Source: Streptomyces sp. CB02400 | Lineage (GTDB): Bacteria > Actinomycetota > Actinomycetes > Streptomycetales > Streptomycetaceae | Direction: 5' to 3' | Length of the DNA stretch: 64,000 bases | Assembly: GCF_001905725.1 (NCBI RefSeq) | Contig: NZ_LIWB01000005.1 | Location: forward strand, 372,001 to 436,000 | In this document: one piece after another, positions 8,158 through 17,271 of the stretch | Layout: each line of letters starts with the position of its first letter | How positions within the stretch are numbered: the stretch's first letter is position 1 | Notes under the pieces: model-generated | Databases searched by the model: none | What the model was told of the DNA's origin: nothing | What the model saw: the letters and a program-made list of their open reading frames with translations, nothing else | Made by a program: the position numbers and the translations under genes

Positions 8158-9063
8158 TCAGCACCAGCCGGTGGCCGCCCGTTCCAGCCACTCGTGGGCC
8201 CGCGCGATGTGCGGCATCGCCAGCGTGCCGGTACGGACCACCAGGAAGTACGTGCGCAGCGGGGGCACCGTCGGTTCGTGCAGGGCCACCACCTCGCCCC
8301 GCCCGAGCGCGCCCGCGCACAAGTAGCGGGGCAGCACCGCCAGCCCCGCCCCCGCGGCGGCGCAGGCCAGCACCGCGCGTAGATCCGGGACGATGACGGT
8401 GCCCGGGGCGACGGGGCGGGAGTCGAAGACGGAGGCCCAGTAGCGGGCGACGAAGGGCAGCGACTCGTGCACCTCGACCACCGGGACGTGTTCCAGGACC
8501 GACGGACCCGTGCGGTGGAGCGTGCCGGAGCCGATCCGCTCGGCCCAGCGCGGGGCGGCGACCAGGACGTGCTCCTCGTCGCAGAGCGCGGTCGCCGAGA
8601 GCAGGGCGCCGCGTGGCCGGACCGTGCTGATGGCCAGATCATGATGTCCGGCGGCCAGTCCCTCGAGGACCTCCTCGGCGGTGCCGAAGGAGGCGCGCAG
8701 GGCGTAGCTCTGGCCGTCCTCGCCGGTCAGCTCCGTGAGCGCGGGCAGTGCCCGTTCGGCGGTGAACTCCAAAGGGCCGGCCAGATGCAGCGTCCGTAAG
8801 GAGGAGTCCTCCTCCAGGCCGGACTCGGCTATCTCCACCAGGGCGTCGAGATGCGGTGCCGCCTTGTGGGCGAGCTCGTCCCCGATGGTCGTCGGTGTCA
8901 CACCGCGCGCCTGCCGAAGGAACAGGGGCCGCCCCAACTGCCGTTCCAGTGTCCGTATCTGCGAGGTGACGGCCGGCTGGGAGAGGCCGAGCAGGGCGGC
9001 GGCGCGGGTGAAGGAACCGGCCCGGTGCACGGTCACGAAGGTCCGCAGCAAGGCCAGATCCAC
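8158..9063 (-). CDS. LysR family transcriptional regulator, TTA-containing
   Basis: A 301-residue LysR-type regulator. The N-terminal winged helix-turn-helix contains AGSFTRAAALLGLSQPAVTSQIRTL and is followed by a periplasmic-binding-protein-like effector domain (about 85-300). GTG at 9063 is chosen because GGAGGG lies seven bases before it. Codon 89 (plus-strand 8797-8799) is TTA, so translation should depend on the developmentally regulated bldA tRNA. No divergent target gene is adjacent; neighbours on both sides are on the same strand, so the regulon is unknown. Confidence 0.92.
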   Translation of the reverse strand: MDLALLRTFVTVHRAGSFTRAAALLGLSQPAVTSQIRTLERQLGRPLFLRQARGVTPTTIGDELAHKAAPHLDALVEIAESGLEEDSSLRTLHLAGPLEFTAERALPALTELTGEDGQSYALRASFGTAEEVLEGLAAGHHDLAISTVRPRGALLSATALCDEEHVLVAAPRWAERIGSGTLHRTGPSVLEHVPVVEVHESLPFVARYWASVFDSRPVAPGTVIVPDLRAVLACAAAGAGLAVLPRYLCAGALGRGEVVALHEPTVPPLRTYFLVVRTGTLAMPHIARAHEWLERAATGWC

Positions 9064-9107
9064 GCCACACCCTCCCTCGCCGGACCGGCTACGGGCCCGG
9101 ACGTCCA

Positions 9108-9136
9108 ACTATAAATAAGTCGATAGGTCGCTGTCG
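9108..9136 (-). promoter_or_regulatory. Possible promoter of the LysR gene
   Basis: Reading the minus strand, CGACAG and TATAGT are separated by 17 bp, with TATAGT ending about 45 bp before the GTG. The -35 match is poor. The A+T-rich stretch around 9108-9120 also resembles a LysR binding region. Confidence 0.35.
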
Positions 9137-9205
9137 CTACTGTGATTGGACACTGACACTGAGTCAACTAGCCTTGGTCGCGCGGTTCTTCGCGCGCGGA
9201 ACCGA

Positions 9206-9244
9206 GGACGGTCCGAGCCACGAGGGGGGAGGCTCGGACCGTCC
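9206..9244 (-). terminator. Hairpin terminator of the cystathionine lyase/ptpA operon
   Basis: A 14-bp perfect stem (9206-9219 with 9231-9244) with an 11-nt loop lies 36 bp past the stop of the lyase gene on the minus strand. Confidence 0.75.
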
Positions 9245-9279
9245 GCCGCAGTGTGCCGGGCGCCTGCCGGCCCGGCCGG

Positions 9280-10449
9280 TCAGCCGGCTGACGCGTCCAG
9301 GGCGCGCAGTACGTCCGCGACCAGGTCCTCCGGGTCCTCGGCGCCCACGGAGAAGCGGATGAAGCCCTCCGGCACCGCGTCCCCGCCCCAGCGCCCGCGC
9401 CGCTCCGCCGTGGACCGTACGCCGCCGAAACTCGTCGCGTCGTCCACGAGCCGCAGCGCGTCGAGGAAACGGTCCGCACGCGCGCGCGTGGGCAGAGTGA
9501 AGGACACCACGCACCCGTAGCGCCGCATCTGCTGCGAGGCGATCTTGTGCGAGGGGTCGTCTGGCAGCCCCGGATAACGCAGCCCCGTGACCTCGGGCCG
9601 CTCCCGCAGCGCCCGGGCGAGCGTCAGCGCGGTGACGTTCTGCCGGTCGACGCGCAGCTGGAGCGTGGCGATCGAGCGGTGCGCGAGCCAGGCCTCCATG
9701 GGTCCGGGAATGGCGCCGACGATCTTGCGCCAGCGGCGGACGGCGGCCATGGCCTCGGCGTTCCGGCCGGTGACGTACCCCAGGAGCACGTCGCCGTGCC
9801 CGGTGAGCTGCTTGGTGCCGCTGGCCACCGCGAAGTCGGCGCCGAGCTCCAGCGGGCGCTGGCCGAGCGGCGTCGCGAGGGTGTTGTCCACGGCGACCAG
9901 GGCACCGCGCGCGTGCGCCGCCTCGGCCAGCCGTCGTACGTCGCACACGTCGAGCCCCGGATTCGAGGGCGTCTCGATCCACAGCAGCTTCGCACCGTCG
10001 AGGACCTCGAGCTGGGCGTCGCCGCCCGTCGGCGCGGTCCGCACCTCGATGCCGTACGTCTCCAGCTGCTCCCGTACCAGGGGCAGGGCCTGGTAGCCGT
10101 CGTTCGGCAGGACGACCGCGTCCCCGGCGCGCAGCTGGGAGAAGAGCACCGAGGAGATCGCGGCCATGCCCGAGGCGAACACCAGGGCCTCGACGTCGTC
10201 CCGGCCGGGCGCCTCCAGCTCGCCGATGGCCCGTTCCAGCAGCGTCCAGGTCGGGTTCTCGTCCCGGCCGTAGGTGTACGGGCCGGTGGGGTCGCCCGGC
10301 AGATGGAAGTGGGCGGCGAACACCGGCCCGGGCAGGGTCGGCTCGTGCTTGACCGGCTCGGGCAGCCCGGCCCGCACCGCGCGGGTGCCGTCGCCCGCCC
10401 CGTCCGGCAGCGCCGGCCCGTGGCCCGCGCCCGTCGTCGAATCGTTCAT
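9280..10449 (-). CDS. Cystathionine gamma-lyase-type PLP enzyme
   Basis: A 389-residue Cys/Met-metabolism PLP-dependent enzyme (fold type I). The PLP-binding lysine is in ASGTKQLTGHGD near residue 208, and the cofactor-binding region contains FASGMAAISSVL and WIETPSNPGLDV. The reaction is probably alpha,gamma-elimination of cystathionine to cysteine and 2-oxobutyrate in reverse transsulfuration; cystathionine gamma-synthase cannot be excluded on motifs alone. Its start overlaps the stop of the upstream phosphatase gene by 4 bp, so the two are translationally coupled. Confidence 0.88.
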   Translation of the reverse strand: MNDSTTGAGHGPALPDGAGDGTRAVRAGLPEPVKHEPTLPGPVFAAHFHLPGDPTGPYTYGRDENPTWTLLERAIGELEAPGRDDVEALVFASGMAAISSVLFSQLRAGDAVVLPNDGYQALPLVREQLETYGIEVRTAPTGGDAQLEVLDGAKLLWIETPSNPGLDVCDVRRLAEAAHARGALVAVDNTLATPLGQRPLELGADFAVASGTKQLTGHGDVLLGYVTGRNAEAMAAVRRWRKIVGAIPGPMEAWLAHRSIATLQLRVDRQNVTALTLARALRERPEVTGLRYPGLPDDPSHKIASQQMRRYGCVVSFTLPTRARADRFLDALRLVDDATSFGGVRSTAERRGRWGGDAVPEGFIRFSVGAEDPEDLVADVLRALDASAG

Positions 10450-10937
10450 GCCGCTCGTCCTTCCACCTGCTCATGTACCGCGGCGAGCAGTCCGGTGCTC
10501 GCCGCCTCCACCATCTCAAGACACGCGTCGAACCCGTCCGCGCCCCCGTAGTAGGGGTCCGGTACGTCGAGATCGTCGCCGGCGTCGGGATCGTAGGAGC
10601 GCAGCAGACGCACCTTGTCCGCGTCCCGTTGTGTGGGCGCGAGGCGGCGCAGTACCCGGAGGTGGCCGGAGTCGAGCGCGATGACGGCATCGAGGCGGGC
10701 GAACCAGGACGGGTCGAACCGCCGGGCCGTGTGGCCGGTGTCGTAGCCGTTCTCCCGCAGCACGGTCACCGTGCGGGGATCGGCGCCCTCGCCCTCGTGC
10801 CAGCCGTCCGTACCGGCGCTGTCCACCTCGACCAGGCCGTCGAGTCCGGCCTCCGCCACCCGCGCGCGGAAGACGGACTCGGCCATCGGGGAGCGGCAGA
10901 TGTTGCCGGTGCAGACGAAGCAGACGCGGTAGGTCAT
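10446..10937 (-). CDS. ptpA: Low-molecular-weight protein-tyrosine phosphatase
   Basis: A 163-residue phosphatase with the N-terminal P-loop CTGNICRS (catalytic Cys9 and Arg15) and the general-acid loop DPYYGG near residue 125. It dephosphorylates phosphotyrosine. The S. coelicolor protein PtpA, which affects secondary metabolism when overexpressed, belongs to this family and from memory has the same neighbours. It forms an overlapping two-gene unit with the lyase downstream and lies 5 bp from the end of the membrane-protein gene upstream, so a three-gene operon is likely. Confidence 0.92.
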   Translation of the reverse strand: MTYRVCFVCTGNICRSPMAESVFRARVAEAGLDGLVEVDSAGTDGWHEGEGADPRTVTVLRENGYDTGHTARRFDPSWFARLDAVIALDSGHLRVLRRLAPTQRDADKVRLLRSYDPDAGDDLDVPDPYYGGADGFDACLEMVEAASTGLLAAVHEQVEGRAA

Positions 10938-10942
10938 CGGCT

Positions 10943-11320
10943 TCAGTCCCCGTCGGGCAGGACGACGTTGAGCGCCCAGGAGACGACGGAGATGATCAGA
11001 CCGCCCAGGACGGCCGTCCAGAAGCCCTCCACGTGGAAACTCAGGTCGAGCTGGTCGGCGAGCCAGGAGGTGAGCATCAGCATCAGCGCGTTCACCACCA
11101 GGGTGAACAGCCCGAGCGTCAGGATGAGCAGGGGGAGACTCAGCAGTTTCACCACCGGCTTGACCAGGAAGTTCACCAGTCCGAAGATCAGTGCGACCAG
11201 GAGCAGCGTGCCGATCTCCTTGCCGGTGCTGTCACCGGTCAGGGTGATGTCGTCGAGCAGCCACACCGCGACCGCCAGGGCGCCCGCGTTGGCGATCGTC
11301 TTGACTAGGAAATTCATCAT
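10943..11320 (-). CDS. Phage-holin-4 superfamily small membrane protein
   Basis: A 125-residue protein with four hydrophobic segments. It begins MMNFLVKTIANAGALAV and has the GLVNFLVKPVVKLLSLPL and LGLFTLVVNALML segments typical of the holin-4/YvlD family. These are chromosomal inner-membrane proteins of unknown role, and no lysis function is implied. Either of two adjacent ATGs could be used; neither has a ribosome site. It is divergent from the cupin gene, with an inverted repeat at 11321-11341 touching its start codon, and is followed closely by ptpA. Confidence 0.82.
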   Translation of the reverse strand: MMNFLVKTIANAGALAVAVWLLDDITLTGDSTGKEIGTLLLVALIFGLVNFLVKPVVKLLSLPLLILTLGLFTLVVNALMLMLTSWLADQLDLSFHVEGFWTAVLGGLIISVVSWALNVVLPDGD

Positions 11321-11341
11321 GTGTCTGATCGTGGCAGACAC
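11321..11341. promoter_or_regulatory. Inverted repeat GTGTCTG-N7-CAGACAC, candidate operator
   Basis: A 7-bp perfect inverted repeat with 7-bp spacing lies directly against the start of the holin-like gene and 38 bp before the cupin gene. Its position between divergent starts suggests a dimeric repressor site; the regulator is unknown. Confidence 0.45.
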
Positions 11342-11379
11342 GATCGGACTCGGGCAGTGAGGCAGGGGCGGGACAGGCG

Positions 11380-11697
11380 ATGAAGGCATTCCGGCTGGAC
11401 GAACTGGAGGCGGAGCGCGCCGCCAACGACGGGGCATACCTGCAGTTCCTGCGCGAGCGGAACATGTCGGTCGGCCTCTACGCCCTGGACGCCGGCGCCC
11501 AGGACCCGCAGCAGCCGCACAGCCAGGACGAGGTGTACTTCGTCGTCAGCGGCCGCGCGGCGATCACCGTCGGCATGGAGACCACCCAGGTGGCACGCGG
11601 CAGCGTCGTGTACGTACCGGCCGGAGTGGCCCACAAGTTCCACCACATCAGCGAGGATCTGCGGGTCCTGGTGGTGTTCTCTCCCCCCGAGAGCTGA
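11380..11697 (+). CDS. Small cupin-domain protein
   Basis: A 105-residue single-cupin protein. The first cupin motif is represented by PHSQDEVYFVVSGRA (His and Glu metal ligands) and the second by YVPAGVAHKFHHI (His). Such proteins bind a divalent metal and act as isomerases, dioxygenases or small-molecule sensors; no particular reaction can be assigned. GGACAGG precedes the ATG. It is transcribed divergently from the holin-like gene. Confidence 0.82.
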   Translation: MKAFRLDELEAERAANDGAYLQFLRERNMSVGLYALDAGAQDPQQPHSQDEVYFVVSGRAAITVGMETTQVARGSVVYVPAGVAHKFHHISEDLRVLVVFSPPES

Positions 11698-11846
11698 GGA
11701 GCGCCGTCGGGGTTCCCTAGGGGAACGGTCAGGGGAGGACAAGGGATCCGAAGCCCCCGCCGGAGCCCCCGCCGCCCTAGCATCGAGTGCAGGACATCAT
11801 CGACACGACCCGGCACCCGGCGGGCGGAGAGGTAAGGACGAGGGCG

Positions 11847-12059
11847 ATGCGAGAGATCTTCGCGGGACTGCCGTGGTGGGTGAAGTGGATCGCGGTGCCG
11901 GTCATCGCCCTGGTCGTGTTCGGCGGGCTGATAGCGAGTGTGGTCGGCTTCGTGGTCAATCTGCTCTTCAAGGCGCTGGTCTTCGTGGCGCTGGTCGGCG
12001 GACTGATCTACGTCGTACGGAAGTTCACCTCGAGTTCCTCGTCGCGCAGCGACTGGTGA
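11847..12059 (+). CDS. Small two-helix membrane protein, DUF5326 type
   Basis: A 70-residue protein beginning MREIFAGLPWWVKWIAVPV with two hydrophobic helices (about 13-35 and 38-58) and a Ser-rich, charged tail. It resembles the streptomycete DUF5326 family, of unknown function. The ATG at 11847 follows a purine-rich AAGGACGAGGG ribosome site. TAGCAT at 11778-11783 is a plausible -10 box giving a leader of about 55 nt. The 149-bp gap before it holds no other gene. Confidence 0.75.
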   Translation: MREIFAGLPWWVKWIAVPVIALVVFGGLIASVVGFVVNLLFKALVFVALVGGLIYVVRKFTSSSSSRSDW

Positions 12060-12172
12060 GCCGAGGGGAACCGGTGAAGCGGTAACGGGAATCACCGGTT
12101 CCCTCGGGCGGGGGAAGTTTCTCCGGCGGGCCGTCCGCACGCGGTGACAGCCCGTTAGAGTCCGGAACTCGA

Positions 12173-12191
12173 CGCGGGGACGATCCCCGCG
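12173..12191 (+). other. Hairpin in the ssgR leader
   Basis: An 8-bp perfect stem (12173-12180 with 12184-12191) with a 3-nt loop lies 61 bp before the ssgR start. It could be a weak terminator for the upstream gene or a leader structure; there is no U-run. Confidence 0.4.
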
Positions 12192-12252
12192 AGCGGCGAC
12201 CCCCACCCGTGTTCCCCGCACGGGCTGCCCCCTCGCGTTTCGGGAGTGACCC

Positions 12253-13083
12253 TTGGCCACGACTGGCACCGGCTCCGCGCAGCTGACCGCGGTCCCCCCG
12301 CAGCCCCGCTCGCCGGCGCCCCCCGCACCGCCGCCCACCGTCACCCTCATCGGCTCCGTCCAGCGAGCCATGCGCCTGCTGGAGACCGTCGCCGGGCACG
12401 GCTACGGGGCTCCCGCCAAACAACTGGCCCGCGAGACCGGGCTGGCGCTCCCCACCACGTACCACCTGCTGCGCACCCTGGTGCACGAGGGCTATCTGCG
12501 CCGCGACAAGGGGCTGTTCTTCCTGGGGGAGGCGACGGAACGGCTGAGCAGCAGCGGAGCGGAGCAGAAACGTCGCAGCACGGTGGCCGAGACCCTCGCC
12601 CGCTGGCGGGACGCGATCGGCGCCCCCGTGTACTACGCCGTGTACCGCGAGGGCGAGATCGACGTCGTCTGCGTCTCCGACACCCCCGCCCATCCCGCGG
12701 TCGAGGAGTGGGCCGACTTCCGGGAGACCGGACACGCCCACGCGATCGGCCAGTGCCTGCTCTCCCAGCTCGACGAGGAGGCGCGCCGCGACCACCTCGA
12801 CCGCCATCCCGTGCGGCCCCTCACGCCGTACACCGTGCGCGACGACCACAGCCTGCTGAGGCGCCTGGAGCGGACGCGGCGGATGGAGCCGGTGGTGGAG
12901 CGTCAGGAGTACGTGCTGGGCACGGTGTGCGCGGCGATCCCCCTCACCGTCGGCAGCACGGCCGCGTCGGTGGCCATCTCGCTGCCCGCACACCAGGCCG
13001 AGCGGCTCGCCCCCGCGGCGCAGCGACTGCAGGCCGAGATGGGGCGTCTCGTCGGGTCACTCACGCTGTCTATCAGTATCTGA
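12253..13083 (+). CDS. ssgR: IclR-type activator of ssgA (SsgR)
   Basis: A 276-residue IclR-family regulator. It has a Pro-rich N-terminal tail, an IclR helix-turn-helix (about 35-95, with GAPAKQLARETGLALPTTYHLLRTL) and a C-terminal effector domain (about 105-265, containing GHAHAIGQCLLSQL). In S. coelicolor SsgR is the activator needed for ssgA transcription and sporulation; location immediately before ssgA supports the assignment. The start is a rare TTG with GGGAG six bases upstream; a shorter internal start cannot be excluded. Confidence 0.9.
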   Translation: MATTGTGSAQLTAVPPQPRSPAPPAPPPTVTLIGSVQRAMRLLETVAGHGYGAPAKQLARETGLALPTTYHLLRTLVHEGYLRRDKGLFFLGEATERLSSSGAEQKRRSTVAETLARWRDAIGAPVYYAVYREGEIDVVCVSDTPAHPAVEEWADFRETGHAHAIGQCLLSQLDEEARRDHLDRHPVRPLTPYTVRDDHSLLRRLERTRRMEPVVERQEYVLGTVCAAIPLTVGSTAASVAISLPAHQAERLAPAAQRLQAEMGRLVGSLTLSISI

Positions 13084-13181
13084 AAACTCACTCCTTGTGA
13101 TCTGCTGTGTACGTTCAGCAAGATTCCCTCTGGTGTCAGGGTCCATGCCCGGCCAGTCCGTGGCGAATGACGGGGTAGGCG

Positions 13182-13616
13182 ATGCGCGAATCCGTACAGG
13201 CAGAGGTCATGATGAGCTTTCTCGTGTCGGAGGAGCTGTCCTTCCGCATCCCGGTGGAGCTCCGCTACGACACCTGTGATCCCTACGCCGTGCGGCTGAC
13301 CTTCCACTTGCCGGGGGACGCCCCCGTGACCTGGGCGTTCGGCCGGGAGCTGCTGATCGACGGCGTCGGCCGGCCGTGCGGGGAGGGCGACGTACGCGTC
13401 TCGCCGGTGGACCCCGACGCGCTGGGCGAGGTGCTGATCCGGCTTCAGGTCGGCAGCGACCAGGCGCTGTTCCGTTCGTCGACGGCGCCGCTCGTGGCCT
13501 TCCTGGACCGCACCGACAAGCTGGTGCCACTGGGCCAGGAGGGGGCGCTCGCCGACTTCGACGCCCACCTCGACGACGCGCTGGACCGGATCCTGGCGGA
13601 GCAGAGCGCCGGCTGA
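13182..13616 (+). CDS. ssgA: Sporulation cell-division activator SsgA
   Basis: A 144-residue SsgA-like protein (SALP), the family unique to morphologically complex actinobacteria. It begins MRESVQAEVMMSFLVSEELS and has the conserved FRIPVELRYD, FHLPGDAPVTW and FLDRTDKLVPLGQE segments. SsgA activates sporulation-specific septation, partly by promoting correct localisation of SsgB and FtsZ. It lies 98 bp after ssgR, and the gap is unusually A+T-rich for this genome and probably holds the SsgR-dependent promoter. An internal ATG pair at 13209-13214 is an alternative start. Confidence 0.95.
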   Translation: MRESVQAEVMMSFLVSEELSFRIPVELRYDTCDPYAVRLTFHLPGDAPVTWAFGRELLIDGVGRPCGEGDVRVSPVDPDALGEVLIRLQVGSDQALFRSSTAPLVAFLDRTDKLVPLGQEGALADFDAHLDDALDRILAEQSAG

Positions 13617-13659
13617 AGCGTTACGCCAGTCGGGTGGACCGGTGGCGGAACGCTTCAGC
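13612..13659. terminator. Hairpin terminator overlapping the ssgA stop codon
   Basis: A 16-position stem (13612-13627 with 13644-13659) has one mismatch and a 16-nt loop. The left arm includes the ssgA TGA at 13614-13616. It lies between convergent ssgA and the YibE/F gene. Confidence 0.75.
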
Positions 13660-13683
13660 GCGCTCCGCCCGCCACGCGGGACG

Positions 13684-15108
13684 TCAGCGCTTACGGCGCC
13701 TGCCCCGTCCGCCGCGCCCCACGGCCGGCCGCGCGTCCGGCGCCTGCCCGGTCCCCTGCGTCTGTGCCGGCCCGTGTCCCTGCGCCCGTGCCTGAGCCGT
13801 CGGGCGGTCGGCCGAGACCACCAGCGCGGCCAGCGCCGTGGTTACCGGCACCGAGGCCACCAGGCCGATCGAGCCGATCAGGGTGCGCACGATCTCCTCC
13901 GCGACCAGCTCGCTGTTGGCGACCGTCCCCACGCTGCTCTGCGCGATGGAGAACAGCAGCAGCAGCGGCAGCGCGGCGCCCGCGTAGGCGAGGACCAGCG
14001 TGTTGACCACGGACGCGATGTGATCGCGGCCGATGCGGATGCCCGCGCGGTACAGCCCGCGCCAACCCGTCGACGGGTTGGCCTCGTGCAGCTCCCAGAC
14101 CGCGGACGTCTGGGTGACCGTCACGTCGTCGAGGACACCGAGCGAACCGATGATGACGCCGGCCAGCAGCAGACCGCTCATGTCGATTTCGGGATACAGC
14201 CCGTGGATCAGACCGGTGTTGTCGTCGGTGTTGCCGGTCAGCGCGGCCCACCCGATGAACACCGAGCCCAGGACGCCGATCAGCAGCAGCGAGATCAGTG
14301 TGCCGAGCACCGCCACCGACGTACGCGCCGACAGCCCGTGACACAGGTACAGCGCGATCAGCATGATCGCGCTCGCCCCCACCACGGCCACGACCAGCGG
14401 ATTCGAACCCTGCAGGATCGCGGGCAGGATGAAGAAGTTGAGCACCAGGAAGCTGATCGCCAGCGCGACCAGCGCCATGACGCCGCGCAGCCGCCCCACG
14501 GCCACGACGGCGAGCGCGAAGATGCCCGCGAGCAACGCCAACGGGAAGCGCCGGTTCACATCGGTGACCGAGTACTGGAGGTCCTCGGGCGCGGAGGGCT
14601 CGTAGGCCACCACGACCTTCTGGCCCTCGTGCAGCTGCCGGGACTGGTCCGGCTGCACGATCTCGTCGAACGTACGGCCCTTGTCGTCGCCGGTGTCGAC
14701 CCGGATCGTCGCCTTCTTGCAGGTGCCGTCCGCCTGCTGCTGGGCGGAGGAGCCCTCGGCGGTGGAGGTGTCGCCGGTCGGGACGCCTCCGGAGGCGTTG
14801 ACGGACTGACAACTCAGCTCGACCACCGTGGTGACCGTGGCGTGCTGCGTCTGCCGGTCGAAGCCGACACCGGTGCGCTCGTGCGCCGGGGCACCGCCCG
14901 GCCACAGCACGGCGAGCCCGATCAGCACCGCCGCCGCGAACGGGATGAGGATCGCCGCGATGACCTTGCGCAGGTGCTGGGAGACGGGCGCCGCCGGGCC
15001 GTGACCGTGGCTGTGTCCGTGCCCGTGTACGTGGCCGCCGCCGTCTCCGGCGCCGGGCGCGCGCGACGGTTCGGGCGGTGGGAACGGAGGAGGTTGAGTG
15101 GGGCTCAC
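13684..15108 (-). CDS. YibE/F-like polytopic membrane protein
   Basis: A 474-residue membrane protein of the YibE/F family. The N-terminus is proline-rich and then has a His/Gly run (GHVHGHGHSHGHG) that could bind metal. One transmembrane helix (about 48-70) precedes an extracytoplasmic domain with two conserved cysteines. Seven or so helices follow from about residue 190, including the family-typical LGVLDDVTVTQTSAVWEL. The C-terminus is a basic Gly/Arg tail. YibE/F proteins are of unknown role, with transport suggested. Start codon is a GTG; thiC is divergent. Confidence 0.85.
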   Translation of the reverse strand: MSPTQPPPFPPPEPSRAPGAGDGGGHVHGHGHSHGHGPAAPVSQHLRKVIAAILIPFAAAVLIGLAVLWPGGAPAHERTGVGFDRQTQHATVTTVVELSCQSVNASGGVPTGDTSTAEGSSAQQQADGTCKKATIRVDTGDDKGRTFDEIVQPDQSRQLHEGQKVVVAYEPSAPEDLQYSVTDVNRRFPLALLAGIFALAVVAVGRLRGVMALVALAISFLVLNFFILPAILQGSNPLVVAVVGASAIMLIALYLCHGLSARTSVAVLGTLISLLLIGVLGSVFIGWAALTGNTDDNTGLIHGLYPEIDMSGLLLAGVIIGSLGVLDDVTVTQTSAVWELHEANPSTGWRGLYRAGIRIGRDHIASVVNTLVLAYAGAALPLLLLFSIAQSSVGTVANSELVAEEIVRTLIGSIGLVASVPVTTALAALVVSADRPTAQARAQGHGPAQTQGTGQAPDARPAVGRGGRGRRRKR

Positions 15109-15144
15109 CGCCCGATCATCGCAAGAACGGGAGGGGGCCCTCTG

Positions 15145-15172
15145 TTCACCGCGCCAGAAATGACGCTAGCGT
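15145..15172 (+). promoter_or_regulatory. Probable thiC promoter
   Basis: TTCACC at 15145-15150 and TAGCGT at 15167-15172 are separated by 16 bp, which puts the transcription start near 15180, just before the TPP riboswitch. Confidence 0.5.
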
Positions 15173-15242
15173 GGAGTCGCTTTTGTACACGCGGGAGCTC
15201 GGAGCACCGGGCTGAGAGGGCGCTGACCTCCGTCCCAGCGAC

Positions 15243-15256
15243 GTTTCACATGAAAC
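15243..15256. other. parS-like site (13/14) in the riboswitch P3 hairpin, left arm
   Basis: GTTTCACATGAAAC differs from parS by one base (position 8). It makes up most of the 5' arm of the long riboswitch hairpin. Confidence 0.65.
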
Positions 15257-15276
15257 ATCACCGTAGGACGAGTGAT

Positions 15277-15290
15277 GTTTCACACGGAAC
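15277..15290. other. Degenerate parS-like site (11/14) in the riboswitch P3 hairpin, right arm
   Basis: GTTTCACACGGAAC matches parS at 11 of 14 positions. Because parS is a palindrome, an arm complementary to one parS is automatically parS-like, so this copy may be a structural consequence of the first. Confidence 0.4.
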
Positions 15291-15351
15291 GTCGGCAGAC
15301 GGAAACCGCTGCGTCGACCGCCGAACCTGTTACCGGGTAATGCCGGCGTAG

Positions 15352-17160
<1,809 letters not shown>

Positions 17161-17271
17161 GCGTTCACCGCGGACGGCGCGGGGGCGGTGCCCGTCGTGG
17201 CCACCGCTCCCGCGGGGTGGCGGGTGCGGTGGCCCCTCCCCTTCGCCGGGGCGGGTGGGCAGACTGGCCCC

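Noticed and set aside
11031..11045. CTCCACGTGGAAAC as a parS variant
   Set aside because: Only the CACGTG core matches; the flanks do not, and it lies within the holin-like coding region.
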